DNA of 44,649 nt, from contig DATIGE010000005.1 in assembly GCA_035454885.1 (NCBI GenBank), forward strand, positions 1 to 44,649, given 5' to 3'. Source of the DNA: a bacterium. GTDB taxonomy: Bacteria; UBA10199; JACPAL01; GCA-016699445. Of this stretch, positions 24,984-33,318 are shown one piece after another (the stretch's first letter is position 1; each line of letters starts with the position of its first letter). Under the pieces are notes generated by a model, which saw only the letters and a program-made list of their open reading frames with translations, searched no databases and was not told where the DNA came from. A program made the translations under genes and the position numbers.

Positions 24984-26324
24984 ATGCAAACGACGATTCA
25001 AACCGTCAGCTTCAAGACCCTGGGCTGCCGACTCAACCAGGCGGAAACCGACGCCCTGGAAGTCCGGCTTCGAGAGCGAGGCTACCGGGTCCGCAAGTTC
25101 GGAGAGCCGGTCGACCTGACCGTCATCAACACTTGCACGGTGACGGGCGACGCCGACCGGGACAGCCGCTACGCCATCCGGCAGGCCGTCAAGAAATCGC
25201 AAGGCGGACGGGTCGTCGTGACCGGTTGTTACGCGCAGATGAGCCCGGAGGCGGTGCGCACGATCGACGGCGTCGACCTGGTTCTCGGCAATCACGAAAA
25301 GTACCGGCTAATCGAATTTCTGGATCACGTCCGCGACGGCAAGCTCAAAGAGCCGATCGCCTTCCTCACCCACGGTCGGGGCGGCGCGATATGGTCGGAA
25401 GAGAGCCTTGTCTCTTCAGGCGCCAGCGCATCCAGGACGCGAGCATCTCTGAAGATCCAGGACGGCTGCGATTACGTCTGTTCTTTCTGTATCATCCCTT
25501 TCGCGCGCGGTCGCGCGCGGAGCCGGCCACAGGAAGACGTTCTAAAGGAGGCCGACGCATTCATCGACCGAGGCTTTCGCGAAATCGTCCTCACCGGCGT
25601 CAATATCGGCACTTACTATGACCGGACTTCGAATGCCCGCTTCGCGGACCTTCTTGACAAGCTGTCGACTTTGAAAGGGCAATTCCGCCTCCGCATCAGT
25701 TCGATCGAACCGAACACGGTGACGACCCGTGTCCTCAGGCTCATGGCGGAACGCGAAAAGATCTGCCCTCATCTGCACATGCCCATCCAGTCGGGGTCGG
25801 ATCCGATCTTGGCCGTCATGCGAAGAAAATACCGCCGCGCCCGCCTTGAACGCCTGGCGAATGAATTTCACAAGTTGATGCCGGAGGGAGCGCTGGGCAC
25901 CGATGTCGTTGTGGGATTTCCGGGTGAGACCGATCGGGACTTCCGCGGAACGCGTCGCCTCGTCCAAGACGCCGCATTCTCATACTTGCACGTCTTTCCT
26001 TTCAGCGCCCGCGCGGGAACGGCGGCATCCAAGCTGTCAGCATCGGTTCCTCCCGAGGTCGTCCATGACCGCGCAAGCGACCTTCGAACTCTCTCTTCGG
26101 ATCTATGGACCTCATTTGCCCGCCGTTTTGAGGGTCATCGGATGCCGGTCCTTTTTGAGGATTCGAAAGAAGATCTCTGTCAAGAGGGCCTGACTCCCAA
26201 TTATCTTCGTGTCCGGGTCAGCACACATAAGGACCTGCGGGGTCAAGTCTGGCCGATAAGATTGGGTGCCCTGGAAGATGCCAGTCCTTTGATGACCGGC
26301 GTCTTACCCGAAATGAACGATTGA
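24984..26324 (+). CDS. mtaB: tRNA t6A37 methylthiotransferase MtaB
   Basis: 446 residues, radical SAM, converting t6A at position 37 to ms2t6A in tRNAs that read ANN codons. The N-terminal UPF0004 domain carries conserved cysteines (Cys15 in TLGCRLNQAE, then NTCTV and VTGCYAQ) that hold the auxiliary 4Fe-4S cluster. The radical SAM cluster is Cys162-x3-Cys166-x2-Cys169. The HMPIQSGSD motif and the VGFPGETD motif follow, then a TRAM-like end. The absence of the longer MiaB-type linker and the sequence TLGCRLNQAETD point to MtaB rather than MiaB or RimO. No Shine-Dalgarno sequence is visible; a TACAAT at 24964 would give a very short leader. Confidence 0.95.
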   Translation: MQTTIQTVSFKTLGCRLNQAETDALEVRLRERGYRVRKFGEPVDLTVINTCTVTGDADRDSRYAIRQAVKKSQGGRVVVTGCYAQMSPEAVRTIDGVDLVLGNHEKYRLIEFLDHVRDGKLKEPIAFLTHGRGGAIWSEESLVSSGASASRTRASLKIQDGCDYVCSFCIIPFARGRARSRPQEDVLKEADAFIDRGFREIVLTGVNIGTYYDRTSNARFADLLDKLSTLKGQFRLRISSIEPNTVTTRVLRLMAEREKICPHLHMPIQSGSDPILAVMRRKYRRARLERLANEFHKLMPEGALGTDVVVGFPGETDRDFRGTRRLVQDAAFSYLHVFPFSARAGTAASKLSASVPPEVVHDRASDLRTLSSDLWTSFARRFEGHRMPVLFEDSKEDLCQEGLTPNYLRVRVSTHKDLRGQVWPIRLGALEDASPLMTGVLPEMND

Positions 26325-26599
26325 GGACGAGATCAAAAATATCATTAATTTAGTATAAATATATCAGAGTTATAATAATTTATATGTTTTTAGAACGATC
26401 CTATGAGTCACTACGATCCTGTTTTATATGACCATATGTTTATCCAAATGAGACCATTTCTGATGAAAAGTTTTCGCCTGCAATCTTATAAATATAATTA
26501 AAAACAATATGTTATATTCATTCCCACCTCGAGCCAGTTGATCCATTCCAAAAAGTCTTTTCATACAGTGTTACTTTAGGTATACAAAGCTATCTTCAT
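26325..26599. other. AT-rich intergenic gap with promoter-like sequence
   Basis: A 275-base gap much richer in A and T than the genes either side. It holds an 8-bp direct repeat (ACGATCCT at 26395-26402 and 26413-26420), and no ORF of note. A TTTTCA (26558-26563), 17-base spacer and TATACA (26581-26586) would give a transcript starting about six bases before the ATG at 26600. No terminator for mtaB is evident. AT-richness of this kind is common in H-NS-like silenced or horizontally acquired promoters, but this is inference. Confidence 0.5.
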
Positions 26600-27256
26600 A
26601 TGTCTCCGACATTACCCGGAATTTTGAGCATCGGGTCATCGCAACTGTCGTCTTACATAAGTGCCTGGGCGGGCCTGCGGCTCCATCAGGTGGACGCCGA
26701 CCCCCTCCTCCTGGATCCCACTCGGATTGAGGTCACCGGCCGTTGCCATGGCGACGCCCTACGCTTCCGGCTGGCCAATGCCTATCTCCATCGGGGTTAC
26801 CGGCATGAGGCGGCCCTTTTTGACGCCTTGGGGGTCAATCGGGACGACTTGAAAACGGCCCTCCGCTCGGGTGTGCCCTTTCGGGCGTGGTTTTTTGAAC
26901 GCCGTCAGAACTTGCCCTGGATGAACGAGAACCCGGATCACGGAACACTGGTGGTCGACGAGCTGTTTCAATTGCGACGCTCCCTCGAACCGACGGCGCA
27001 TCGAACGGATTTATGGCAGGAGGCCGATTTCAGTCATATGCCGTCCGGAATGGTGCAACACTTCGCCTGGCTGCGGCACCTGTTTTCCACCCGCGTCCGT
27101 CTCGCTCAAGATGCCGATTTTTTTCCGGCGCTCATGTCCATCAATACCTACTTCGGCCATGACAAAAGAGAGATCTTCGAAGCGATCGGGCTCGATGAGT
27201 CTCTGCGTCGCTTCTTCCACATCAGAACCCCGCTCCCGCTCGCGAGGAGCGCGTGA
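26600..27256 (+). CDS. Unknown protein A of a tandem paralogous pair
   Basis: 218 residues with no signal peptide or membrane helix. It is homologous to the next gene: shared features in order are a Leu-Pro-x2-Leu-x-[IV]-Gly-Ser-[SA]-Gln-Leu start, a Tyr-x3-Trp region, Leu-Thr/Pro-Thr-Arg-Ile, an Asn-x-Tyr-Leu helix, a Leu-Gly-Val loop, an [AT]-x-Trp-Phe-x4 motif then Leu-Pro-Trp, Val-[VI]-Asp-[ED]-Leu-Phe-Gln-Leu, a second PSG/PGT loop with a HF-x-Trp-Leu-Arg helix, and the tail RTPLPLARSA. The ATG at 26600 has no Shine-Dalgarno sequence. Its TGA overlaps the GTG of gene B. No family is recognised and no function assigned. The Trp/Arg/His conservation hints at a binding pocket or interface. 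Confidence 0.8.
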   Translation: MSPTLPGILSIGSSQLSSYISAWAGLRLHQVDADPLLLDPTRIEVTGRCHGDALRFRLANAYLHRGYRHEAALFDALGVNRDDLKTALRSGVPFRAWFFERRQNLPWMNENPDHGTLVVDELFQLRRSLEPTAHRTDLWQEADFSHMPSGMVQHFAWLRHLFSTRVRLAQDADFFPALMSINTYFGHDKREIFEAIGLDESLRRFFHIRTPLPLARSA

Positions 27257-27942
27257 CCGCGACTTCCACTTTACCCGCCGCCCTCAATGTGGGCTCGGCC
27301 CAACTATTCAGCTACGTTCAAACATGGGCCAACGCCCGCTACCATCAATTCGACACCAACCCCATGGCCGAGGATCTCACACGGATCGACGTCACGCGCG
27401 TAGCCGATCTCGATCGCGTCCGTCTCCGGATCACGAACAATTACCTGCAAGGCGGCAACAATCACTACAGACGCTTACTGGACCTCTTGGGCGTAGAGGA
27501 AGGCTCTCAGAAGGAGGCGTGGGCGGGCGGCGTCGGATACACGGCTTGGTTTTGGCAAGAACAGCACCGATTGCCCTGGTATCATGTCGATCGCAAGCGG
27601 GCCGATTGGGTTATCGACGACCTCTTTCAGTTGAACCGGTGCCTCGAACAGACCGCCGTCCGCATCAAGTCCTGGGAAAAGGGCGGTCTCCGACGCATCC
27701 CTCCCGGGACGGAAGAACATTTCCTTTGGCTGCGCCGTCTCCTCACGAGCCGCGCCCGCCTGGCCCGCGAAGCCCTCGGCATTAAATGGGACGCCGTGAG
27801 TGAGATGCGCGCAAGTCAGATGTCTCTCAGCGTTTTCTTCGACGAGGATAAGCGAAAGCTGTTCGGGGTCGCGGGCATCAGGGCCTCTTTGGAGGAATTC
27901 TTCAGGATCCGAACCCCGATTCCCTTGGCGCGCTCGGCGTAA
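27253..27942 (+). CDS. Unknown protein B of a tandem paralogous pair
   Basis: 229 residues from a GTG at 27253 that overlaps the stop of gene A (GTGA). The two proteins align end to end: same start motif (LNVGSAQLFSY), LTRIDVT, an [NY]-YLQ helix, LGVEEG, a WFWQEQ/LPW motif, VIDDLFQLNRCLEQTA and the tail RTPIPLARSA. Gene B has a short insertion (about 10 residues) before the last segment. Paralogy with a coupled start suggests the two products work together, probably as a heteromer. No enzyme motif is visible. Gene B ends three bases before the gamma carbonic anhydrase gene, so all three could be one transcript. The family is unknown to me. Confidence 0.8.
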   Translation: MTATSTLPAALNVGSAQLFSYVQTWANARYHQFDTNPMAEDLTRIDVTRVADLDRVRLRITNNYLQGGNNHYRRLLDLLGVEEGSQKEAWAGGVGYTAWFWQEQHRLPWYHVDRKRADWVIDDLFQLNRCLEQTAVRIKSWEKGGLRRIPPGTEEHFLWLRRLLTSRARLAREALGIKWDAVSEMRASQMSLSVFFDEDKRKLFGVAGIRASLEEFFRIRTPIPLARSA

Positions 27943-27945
27943 TCC

Positions 27946-28458
27946 ATGATCCTTCGGCCCTACCAAGGCAAGTCCCCCAAGATCGATCCGACCGCCTTCA
28001 TCGCGGAAAACGCCGTGATCATCGGCGACGTCGAGATCGGCGCGCGCGCGAGCGTCTGGTACAACTGCGTGATCCGCGGCGACGTCAATTTCATCCGCAT
28101 CGGCGAGGAGACAAGCATCCAGGACGGGACCGTCGTCCACGCGGAGACCGTGCAGGGACCGACGCTCATCGGCCGGCGCGTGACCGTCGGTCACAACGCC
28201 ATCATCCACGGCTGCGTGATCGAGGATGAATGCCTGATCGGGATGGGGGCGATCGTCTTGAGCTATTCGAAGATCGGAAAGGGATCCCTCATCGCCGCCG
28301 GGGCCTTGGTGACGGAACACGAAATCGTCCCGCCGGGGACGATCATGGTGGGAGTCCCCGCCAAGCCGCGGGGCCAGGTCACGCCGGAGATGGCCCAGCG
28401 GGCCTCGATCGGGTGTGATCATTATCTCGAATTGGCCGAACAGTACCGGAAAGGCTAG
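27946..28458 (+). CDS. Gamma carbonic anhydrase family protein (YrdA/PaaY-like)
   Basis: 170 residues with a left-handed beta-helix of hexapeptide repeats ([LIV]-G-x4 units such as VIIGDVEIGARASVW). The three zinc-ligand histidines are where expected: one in VVHAET and two in VGHNAIIHG. The Arg and Gln that anchor the active site (IRGDVNFI and SIQDGT) are present. The enzyme likely forms a trimer and hydrates CO2 or serves as a thioester-processing accessory. It starts three bases after the paralogous gene B. Its TAG stop is supplied by the first bases of the palindromic repeat at 28454. Confidence 0.95.
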   Translation: MILRPYQGKSPKIDPTAFIAENAVIIGDVEIGARASVWYNCVIRGDVNFIRIGEETSIQDGTVVHAETVQGPTLIGRRVTVGHNAIIHGCVIEDECLIGMGAIVLSYSKIGKGSLIAAGALVTEHEIVPPGTIMVGVPAKPRGQVTPEMAQRASIGCDHYLELAEQYRKG

Positions 28459-28537
28459 CCCCGCTTCCCGCGGGAGGGCGTCGACAGCCTCGGAAGGGCT
28501 TCCGACAGCGCTCGCTACGGCTCGTAATGGAAGCTAG
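28454..28537. repeat. Palindrome-ended repeat element, copy A
   Basis: It begins GCTAGCCCCGCTTCCCGCGG and ends with ACAGCGCTCGCTACGGCTCG then a GCTAG. Copy B at 29621-29674 matches both parts; copy A has about 28 extra bases in the middle. The terminal GCTAG/CTAGC form inverted ends. Both genes next to it stop inside its ends: the carbonic anhydrase TAG (28456-28458) and the lipoprotein TAG (28534-28536 on the minus strand). Confidence 0.75.
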
Positions 28538-29598
28538 AACCGCACGTTGTTCGCGTCGCCGATCATCCGGTTGTACTGATCCACGAACGATTGGGCCTCG
28601 CTCCGCGGGTCCTTGCCTTCATCCAAAGCACGCCGCAGGAACTTGGCGGCCGTGTTGAACTCCTTGGCGGAGCTTAAGAACGCGCTGCCCCAAAAGGCCT
28701 TGTCCAACTCCTCCTTGTGGGCCGCGGCGTAGTCGTCGAGGGTCTGGAAGTTCTTTTCCACCTCGAGGCATTTCGGCGAATAGACGTCCTTGGCGACGAT
28801 CGGTCCCTGGCCGGACGTGTTGAGCGTCTTGAGGAGTTCCCGCGCTCCCAGCATCAATTTCAGCGTGTGGAGACGGAAGCTCTGTCCCTGCTGCTCCAAC
28901 CTGGCGATCTCGCGGCGGTCGGCCTCGGCCTTGAGTTTATCCACTCCATCGCCCAGGACCTTGGCCGACGCAAAGCATCGCTCGAACGTTGAGATCAACT
29001 GCGGATGCATCTCCTTGCCCTTGGCGCAGGCATCGTCCTTAAAGTCCTGCTGGTCGTAGTAATCGGACGCCTTCTTCACGAGAGGAATCAGCTCCGCATT
29101 GCACTTGGCGAGGTCCGCCGAGGCCTTTTCCAGATCGGGGAGGCTGGGAGCGCCTTCCGCCCCGCGCTTGGCGGCCTGGTTACACTTCTCGATCGAGTCA
29201 TCGTAGAGCGAATAGAGGCCGTAGGTGATGTAACGCTCGTTGCAGTTCGGTCCCGCGGCCTTGCTCACCCAGGAGAGATACCGGTTGTAGCTGTCTTCCG
29301 CGCGCGGCTGGGAGCGGTTGATGCACTCGACGTATCCGTTGAGCTCATCCCTCATATCGCGATCCGGATCCTCGGAGGCCTTGAGAACGGCGGGGGCCTC
29401 GGGGGTTGCCACTCCCGGCTGGGAGGGCGGCGTCCCGGACTTCAGATCCGGAATCTTCTCACCGATCTTTTCCTCGATCGTTTTCTTGACGGCCCCCTGC
29501 ACCATCTCGGCGGCCTTCCGGTCGAGTTCGTTCAATTTTCCACAACCGGAGGCGACGACGGAGATGATGATTGAAACGGTTAAGATCGATTCTTTCAC
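28534..29598 (-). CDS. DUF3829-like lipoprotein
   Basis: 354 residues with signal peptide II and the lipobox VASGC (Cys19). A Lys/Glu-rich stretch and a Pro-rich linker (50-75) lead into a long helical domain. It begins with the NGYVECINRSQPRAEDSY segment followed by RYLSWV, as in DUF3829 proteins (E. coli YiiG relatives), and continues with alternating helices. Five Cys residues in the body may form disulfides in the periplasm. It would sit on the outer or inner membrane. Function is unknown. The gene is flanked by two copies of the same repeat, one at its 3' end and one upstream of its start. Confidence 0.75.
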   Translation of the reverse strand: MKESILTVSIIISVVASGCGKLNELDRKAAEMVQGAVKKTIEEKIGEKIPDLKSGTPPSQPGVATPEAPAVLKASEDPDRDMRDELNGYVECINRSQPRAEDSYNRYLSWVSKAAGPNCNERYITYGLYSLYDDSIEKCNQAAKRGAEGAPSLPDLEKASADLAKCNAELIPLVKKASDYYDQQDFKDDACAKGKEMHPQLISTFERCFASAKVLGDGVDKLKAEADRREIARLEQQGQSFRLHTLKLMLGARELLKTLNTSGQGPIVAKDVYSPKCLEVEKNFQTLDDYAAAHKEELDKAFWGSAFLSSAKEFNTAAKFLRRALDEGKDPRSEAQSFVDQYNRMIGDANNVRF

Positions 29599-29620
29599 GG
29601 TTCCCCCTTTATGCCGCGAA

Positions 29621-29674
29621 GCTAGCCCCGTTTCCCGCGGGACAGCGCTCGCTACGGCTCGTCGTGGTAGCTAG
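29621..29674. repeat. Palindrome-ended repeat element, copy B
   Basis: The same sequence as copy A without the ~28-base insert: GCTAGCCCCGTTTCCCGCGG followed by GACAGCGCTCGCTACGGCTC and a terminal GCTAG. The terminal CTAG provides the TAG stop of ilvD (29671-29673 on the minus strand). It lies between the lipoprotein start and the ilvD end. Confidence 0.75.
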
Positions 29675-31350
29675 TCGTCCGTCGTACAGCCTTCAGACGC
29701 CGAAGATACGTTTTTGATGAATTTTCTCAAGGTCCCTTTCGCCGCCTTGAACGGCGGCGCCTTCCAGGTCTTCAAACGCTCGGAAATCACGGCCTCCGGG
29801 GCGTTCACAGTGAGAACACGCTTTTCGGCGTCGATGGTGATCTCGTCCCCATCCTGCAAAATTGCGATGACGCCGCCCTCCTGGGCCTCCGGCGTGACGT
29901 GGCCGACGACGAAACCGTGCGTCCCGCCCGAAAACCGCCCGTCGGTGATGAGGGCCACGTCCTTGCCGAGACCCAGTCCCATAACGACGGCGGTCACCTT
30001 CAGCATCTCGCTCATCCCCGGCCCGCCCTTGGGGCCTTCGTAGCGGATGACGATGACCTCGCCCTTCCGAATTTTCTTGGCTTCCAACGCGGCGATCGCG
30101 TCCTCCTCGCTGTCGAAGACCTTGGCCTTTCCGGTGAACGAAAGACCTTCCTTGCCCGTGATCTTCGCGACGGCCCCGCCCCTGGCGAGGTTGCCGTAGA
30201 GGATCTGGATGTGGCCGGACTTTTTGATGGGGTCCGAGAGCGGGGCGATCACCTTTTGGCCCGAGGAGAGCCCCGGCAACGATTCCAAATTCTCGGCCAA
30301 GGTCTTGCCGGTGATGGTGAGACAATCGCCGTGCAGAAGTCCCGCCTTGAGCAGCAGCTTCTGAACCGCCGGCACCCCGCCGACGTTGCAGAGGTCCTCC
30401 ATCACGTACTTTCCGGACGGCTTGAGGTCGGCAAGGAAGGGCACCTTGTCGCTGATCCTTTGGAAGTCGTCGATGACGAGCTTGACCCCCACGGCCTTGG
30501 CCATGGCGATCAAATGCAAGACCGCGTTGGTGGATCCGCCGAGGGCCATGACGATCGTCATCGCGTTCTCGAAGGCCTTCCGCGTCATGATGTCCCGCGG
30601 CTTGATGTCCCTTTCCAAGAGATTTCGGATCGCCGCGCCCACGTTTTTGCATTCCTCGAGCTTGCCCTTGTGAACGGCCGGGTGAGAGGAGCTGTAGGGC
30701 AGCGACATTCCGAGCGTCTCGATCGCCGAGGCCATCGTGTTCGCCGTGTACATCCCCCCGCAGGCGCCCGCCCCCGGGCAGGCGTTCTGCAGGACGCCCT
30801 TGAACTCTTTCTCGTCGATCTTGCCTCCCACGAACTGGCCGAGCGCCTCGAAGGCGCTGACGATGTCGAGGGTCTTGTCCTTGTAATGGCCGGGCTGGAT
30901 CGTTCCGCCGTAAATCATGATGCTGGGGCGGTTGATGCGCCCCATGGCGATGACCGACCCCGGCATGTTCTTGTCGCAGCCGACGACGGAGATATTCGCG
31001 TCGTACCAATGGGCGTTCATGACGGTCTCGATGGAATCCGCGATGATCTCGCGGCTCTGCAACGAATAGTTCATCCCGTCGGTGCCCATCGAGATGCCGT
31101 CGGAGACGCCGATCGCATGAAAGACGAGACCGACCAATCCCGCGTCTTTACAACTCTGCTTCGCGATCTTCGCGAGTTCGTTTAGGTGCATGTTGCAGGG
31201 GTTGCCGTCGTAGCCGGTGGAGGCGATGCCGATGAAGGGCTTGTGCAGGTCTTCTTCCTTAAGGCCCAGGGCGTAGAGCATGGCCTGGGAGGCCGGCTGA
31301 TCGCGGTCCTCCGTGATACGGGCGCTGAAGGCGTTGAGCTTGCGTGTCAC
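29671..31350 (-). CDS. ilvD: Dihydroxy-acid dehydratase
   Basis: 559 residues from the GTG at 31348-31350, chosen for the GGGAGG eight bases upstream. It catalyses dehydration of 2,3-dihydroxy acids, the third step of valine, leucine and isoleucine synthesis. The three Fe-S cysteines are present: [20 protein letters not shown] and [15 protein letters not shown]. The C-terminal swivelling domain with the [21 protein letters not shown] motif (active-site serine) is intact. The length is standard. Other ilv genes are not adjacent. Its stop codon is formed by the end of repeat copy B. Confidence 0.97.
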   Translation of the reverse strand: MTRKLNAFSARITEDRDQPASQAMLYALGLKEEDLHKPFIGIASTGYDGNPCNMHLNELAKIAKQSCKDAGLVGLVFHAIGVSDGISMGTDGMNYSLQSREIIADSIETVMNAHWYDANISVVGCDKNMPGSVIAMGRINRPSIMIYGGTIQPGHYKDKTLDIVSAFEALGQFVGGKIDEKEFKGVLQNACPGAGACGGMYTANTMASAIETLGMSLPYSSSHPAVHKGKLEECKNVGAAIRNLLERDIKPRDIMTRKAFENAMTIVMALGGSTNAVLHLIAMAKAVGVKLVIDDFQRISDKVPFLADLKPSGKYVMEDLCNVGGVPAVQKLLLKAGLLHGDCLTITGKTLAENLESLPGLSSGQKVIAPLSDPIKKSGHIQILYGNLARGGAVAKITGKEGLSFTGKAKVFDSEEDAIAALEAKKIRKGEVIVIRYEGPKGGPGMSEMLKVTAVVMGLGLGKDVALITDGRFSGGTHGFVVGHVTPEAQEGGVIAILQDGDEITIDAEKRVLTVNAPEAVISERLKTWKAPPFKAAKGTLRKFIKNVSSASEGCTTDD

Positions 31351-31396
31351 GATGAAGACCTCCCGCGGCGGAACTTTGCCCAATTCCGGACGGAAA

Positions 31397-32461
31397 TCAA
31401 GAAAGGAGGTTTTTCAGATAAGCGGCGACATAAGCGCGGCGCGACTCATGGACAAAGGGTTCCCACGCGGCATGGACCTCCGCGAGAAACCGGCGATGGA
31501 GATCGGAGGCCTGATTTTGCCGGATGTCGTCGCGCACGTAGAAAAAGGCGCCTGTGACAAGGTCATCGGTCGCGCCTCTTGGCAATTCCTTGTCGGACAG
31601 AAAATCCATCATGGGATCGACGAAGGGAAGTCCCCTCAACTCCGGCGGCAAGCCTCGAACCGCCTCGTAGAGGCCGGCCGCCATGGTCCGGAGCGGCACC
31701 GGGAGCGTCGCTACGAGGACGGCGTGGTAGACGTCATGCTTGGCGAAGATGAATGGATGCACCAGACACCCCGCATGCGACAGGTAGATGAGATCCGTCG
31801 GCAAGGCGATCGCCTGACGCCCCTCCAAGTGCTCACGATTGAAGTCGTCCCGGGGCATTTCTCCGAGCGCATAGCTCCATTCCGCACTCCCGCCGGCGCC
31901 GAAGGAGGCCATCCTCCCAAGACGGTTGGCTTCGCCCTCGAGAAAACCGAGGGTTGGAATACGTACGGTTGCCTCGTCCCGCGCTTCCTCATAGAGGGCG
32001 TACGGAAGGTTCAGGAATCTCCCGATCGCTTGAAGGCGGTCCGAGAAGAAAATCGTCGGAGACTTCAGGAACGTGGCTCGGCAGCGAAATTCGAGGATCC
32101 CGTCTTGGGCGTCGTAACCGACGGAAGAGCCGGGAACGGCCGTGAAAAAGTCCAGGGCGAGCGTCTGCCAAAGAAAATCCGCAGCCCTTCCCGCGGGAAT
32201 CGCTCCCAGGCGGGCGGCATCGAGGGCCCCCCCGACGGTTTTCCGGAGATCCTCGGACAAGAGCGAGGCGGCCAGCCCCTGTCTCGCTCCCATCAGGAAC
32301 GGACGATGCCTCTCATTGGCCGTGAACCAGGGGGATGGGCCAATCACGGAAGATCCGGCGATTGAGGTCGAATCCGTCGCTAACCCTTCGAAGAGAAGGG
32401 CCGTCATCGGCAAAAAAGTCGCTCTTTGGATAGGATTCATAACGGCATCGTCCCGCGTCAT
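31397..32461 (-). CDS. Unknown protein, 354 aa
   Basis: An ATG at 32461 gives 354 residues; an ATG seven codons on (32440) is an alternative. It has no signal peptide, no membrane helix and no known motif. The sequence is mixed, with several His/Asp/Glu-containing helices ([24 protein letters not shown] is notable for four histidines close together), and a helical end ([14 protein letters not shown]). The histidine cluster could be a metal site, as in other metal-dependent helical proteins, but that is speculation. It is divergent from the SCP2-like gene with an AT-rich gap, and sits 46 bases upstream of ilvD on the same strand. The Shine-Dalgarno sequence is weak (AAGGG too close). Confidence 0.7.
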   Translation of the reverse strand: MTRDDAVMNPIQRATFLPMTALLFEGLATDSTSIAGSSVIGPSPWFTANERHRPFLMGARQGLAASLLSEDLRKTVGGALDAARLGAIPAGRAADFLWQTLALDFFTAVPGSSVGYDAQDGILEFRCRATFLKSPTIFFSDRLQAIGRFLNLPYALYEEARDEATVRIPTLGFLEGEANRLGRMASFGAGGSAEWSYALGEMPRDDFNREHLEGRQAIALPTDLIYLSHAGCLVHPFIFAKHDVYHAVLVATLPVPLRTMAAGLYEAVRGLPPELRGLPFVDPMMDFLSDKELPRGATDDLVTGAFFYVRDDIRQNQASDLHRRFLAEVHAAWEPFVHESRRAYVAAYLKNLLS

Positions 32462-32634
32462 TTCCCTTATCGGCCGCAGTCATGACAAGTTGTTTGCCCA
32501 CAAGGATGGTCACAAAGAAATCCAAACAGTTACATCTTGTGTTTATTCTGTAACCATCGACGATCGGACTTGTTAAATCAATAAATGATATCAACTACTT
32601 ATATTTGGCTCATCGCTTGCAAATAGACTCAGCC

Positions 32635-33318
32635 ATGGGCATTCGAGGCGCCAGCATCAAGCTCAGCGACGGGACCCAAGTCACGGTGGAATCGTCCGAC
32701 GACGACTTCACGGGCGAGTTGGACGCCCGCGACCGGAAAAAGCTCGTCCGGGAACTGATCCGCAAGATCCGCGACGATTACGACGGACCGGTCGAGCTCG
32801 CGCGCGGCGCCCGCATCGTCATGTATGAAAGCGCGGATCATGCACGTGCGTCGTTGAAGTCCTCCTTCTGGGATTTGTTTCGTCCAGGCGTCAAACGATA
32901 CGAAGAGATTTATATGGATCCGTCCGCAACCCGTCTGCTGGAAAGCGGGTCCGCCCTCCTCTACGGCAAGTCTCCGGATACGGCGACGCCCGAAAACTTC
33001 TTCACTCAACGACTTCCAAAACTCCTGAAGGATCACGCCGGGGACTTCGCGTCACTCCAGGGAACCTTCAAAATCAACATCGAGGGTGAGGGAGGTTCCA
33101 GCGAAACCTGGTTCGTTAAATTCCCCGATGGGATCATCGATCGCGCCATGCCCGGCGTGACGCCCGACTGCACCATCTCCCTCTCGGAGTCCGCCGCCCG
33201 AAAGGCGTTCTCGGGCGACTTGGATCCCCTCTCGTATGTCTTCGACAAACCCTCTTTTCAGGGAAACTGGAACTTGGCCAAGAGACTGGCAAGTCTCCTG
33301 AAAGGACGCATGACCTAG
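32635..33318 (+). CDS. SCP2-like (sterol carrier domain) protein with unknown N-terminal half
   Basis: 227 residues from the ATG at 32635; an in-frame TTG at 32605 has no support. The C-terminal ~105 residues match the SCP2 pattern: [12 protein letters not shown] strand, [11 protein letters not shown] strand, [24 protein letters not shown] helix-turn (the usual DxTIxxS motif) and [13 protein letters not shown], which correspond to the lipid-binding half. The N-terminal 110 residues (charged, helical) are unknown. It may bind a lipid or acyl group. No Shine-Dalgarno sequence precedes the start, and the upstream region is AT-rich. Its TAG stop overlaps the glycerol kinase stop on the other strand (CTAG at 33315-33318). 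Confidence 0.7.
   Translation: MGIRGASIKLSDGTQVTVESSDDDFTGELDARDRKKLVRELIRKIRDDYDGPVELARGARIVMYESADHARASLKSSFWDLFRPGVKRYEEIYMDPSATRLLESGSALLYGKSPDTATPENFFTQRLPKLLKDHAGDFASLQGTFKINIEGEGGSSETWFVKFPDGIIDRAMPGVTPDCTISLSESAARKAFSGDLDPLSYVFDKPSFQGNWNLAKRLASLLKGRMT

Noticed and set aside
29899-31185. Plus-strand frame across ilvD
   Set aside because: A shadow of ilvD with no motif or ribosome site.
32605-32634. TTG start for the SCP2-like gene
   Set aside because: It adds ten residues with no ribosome site; the ATG at 32635 is the more conservative choice.
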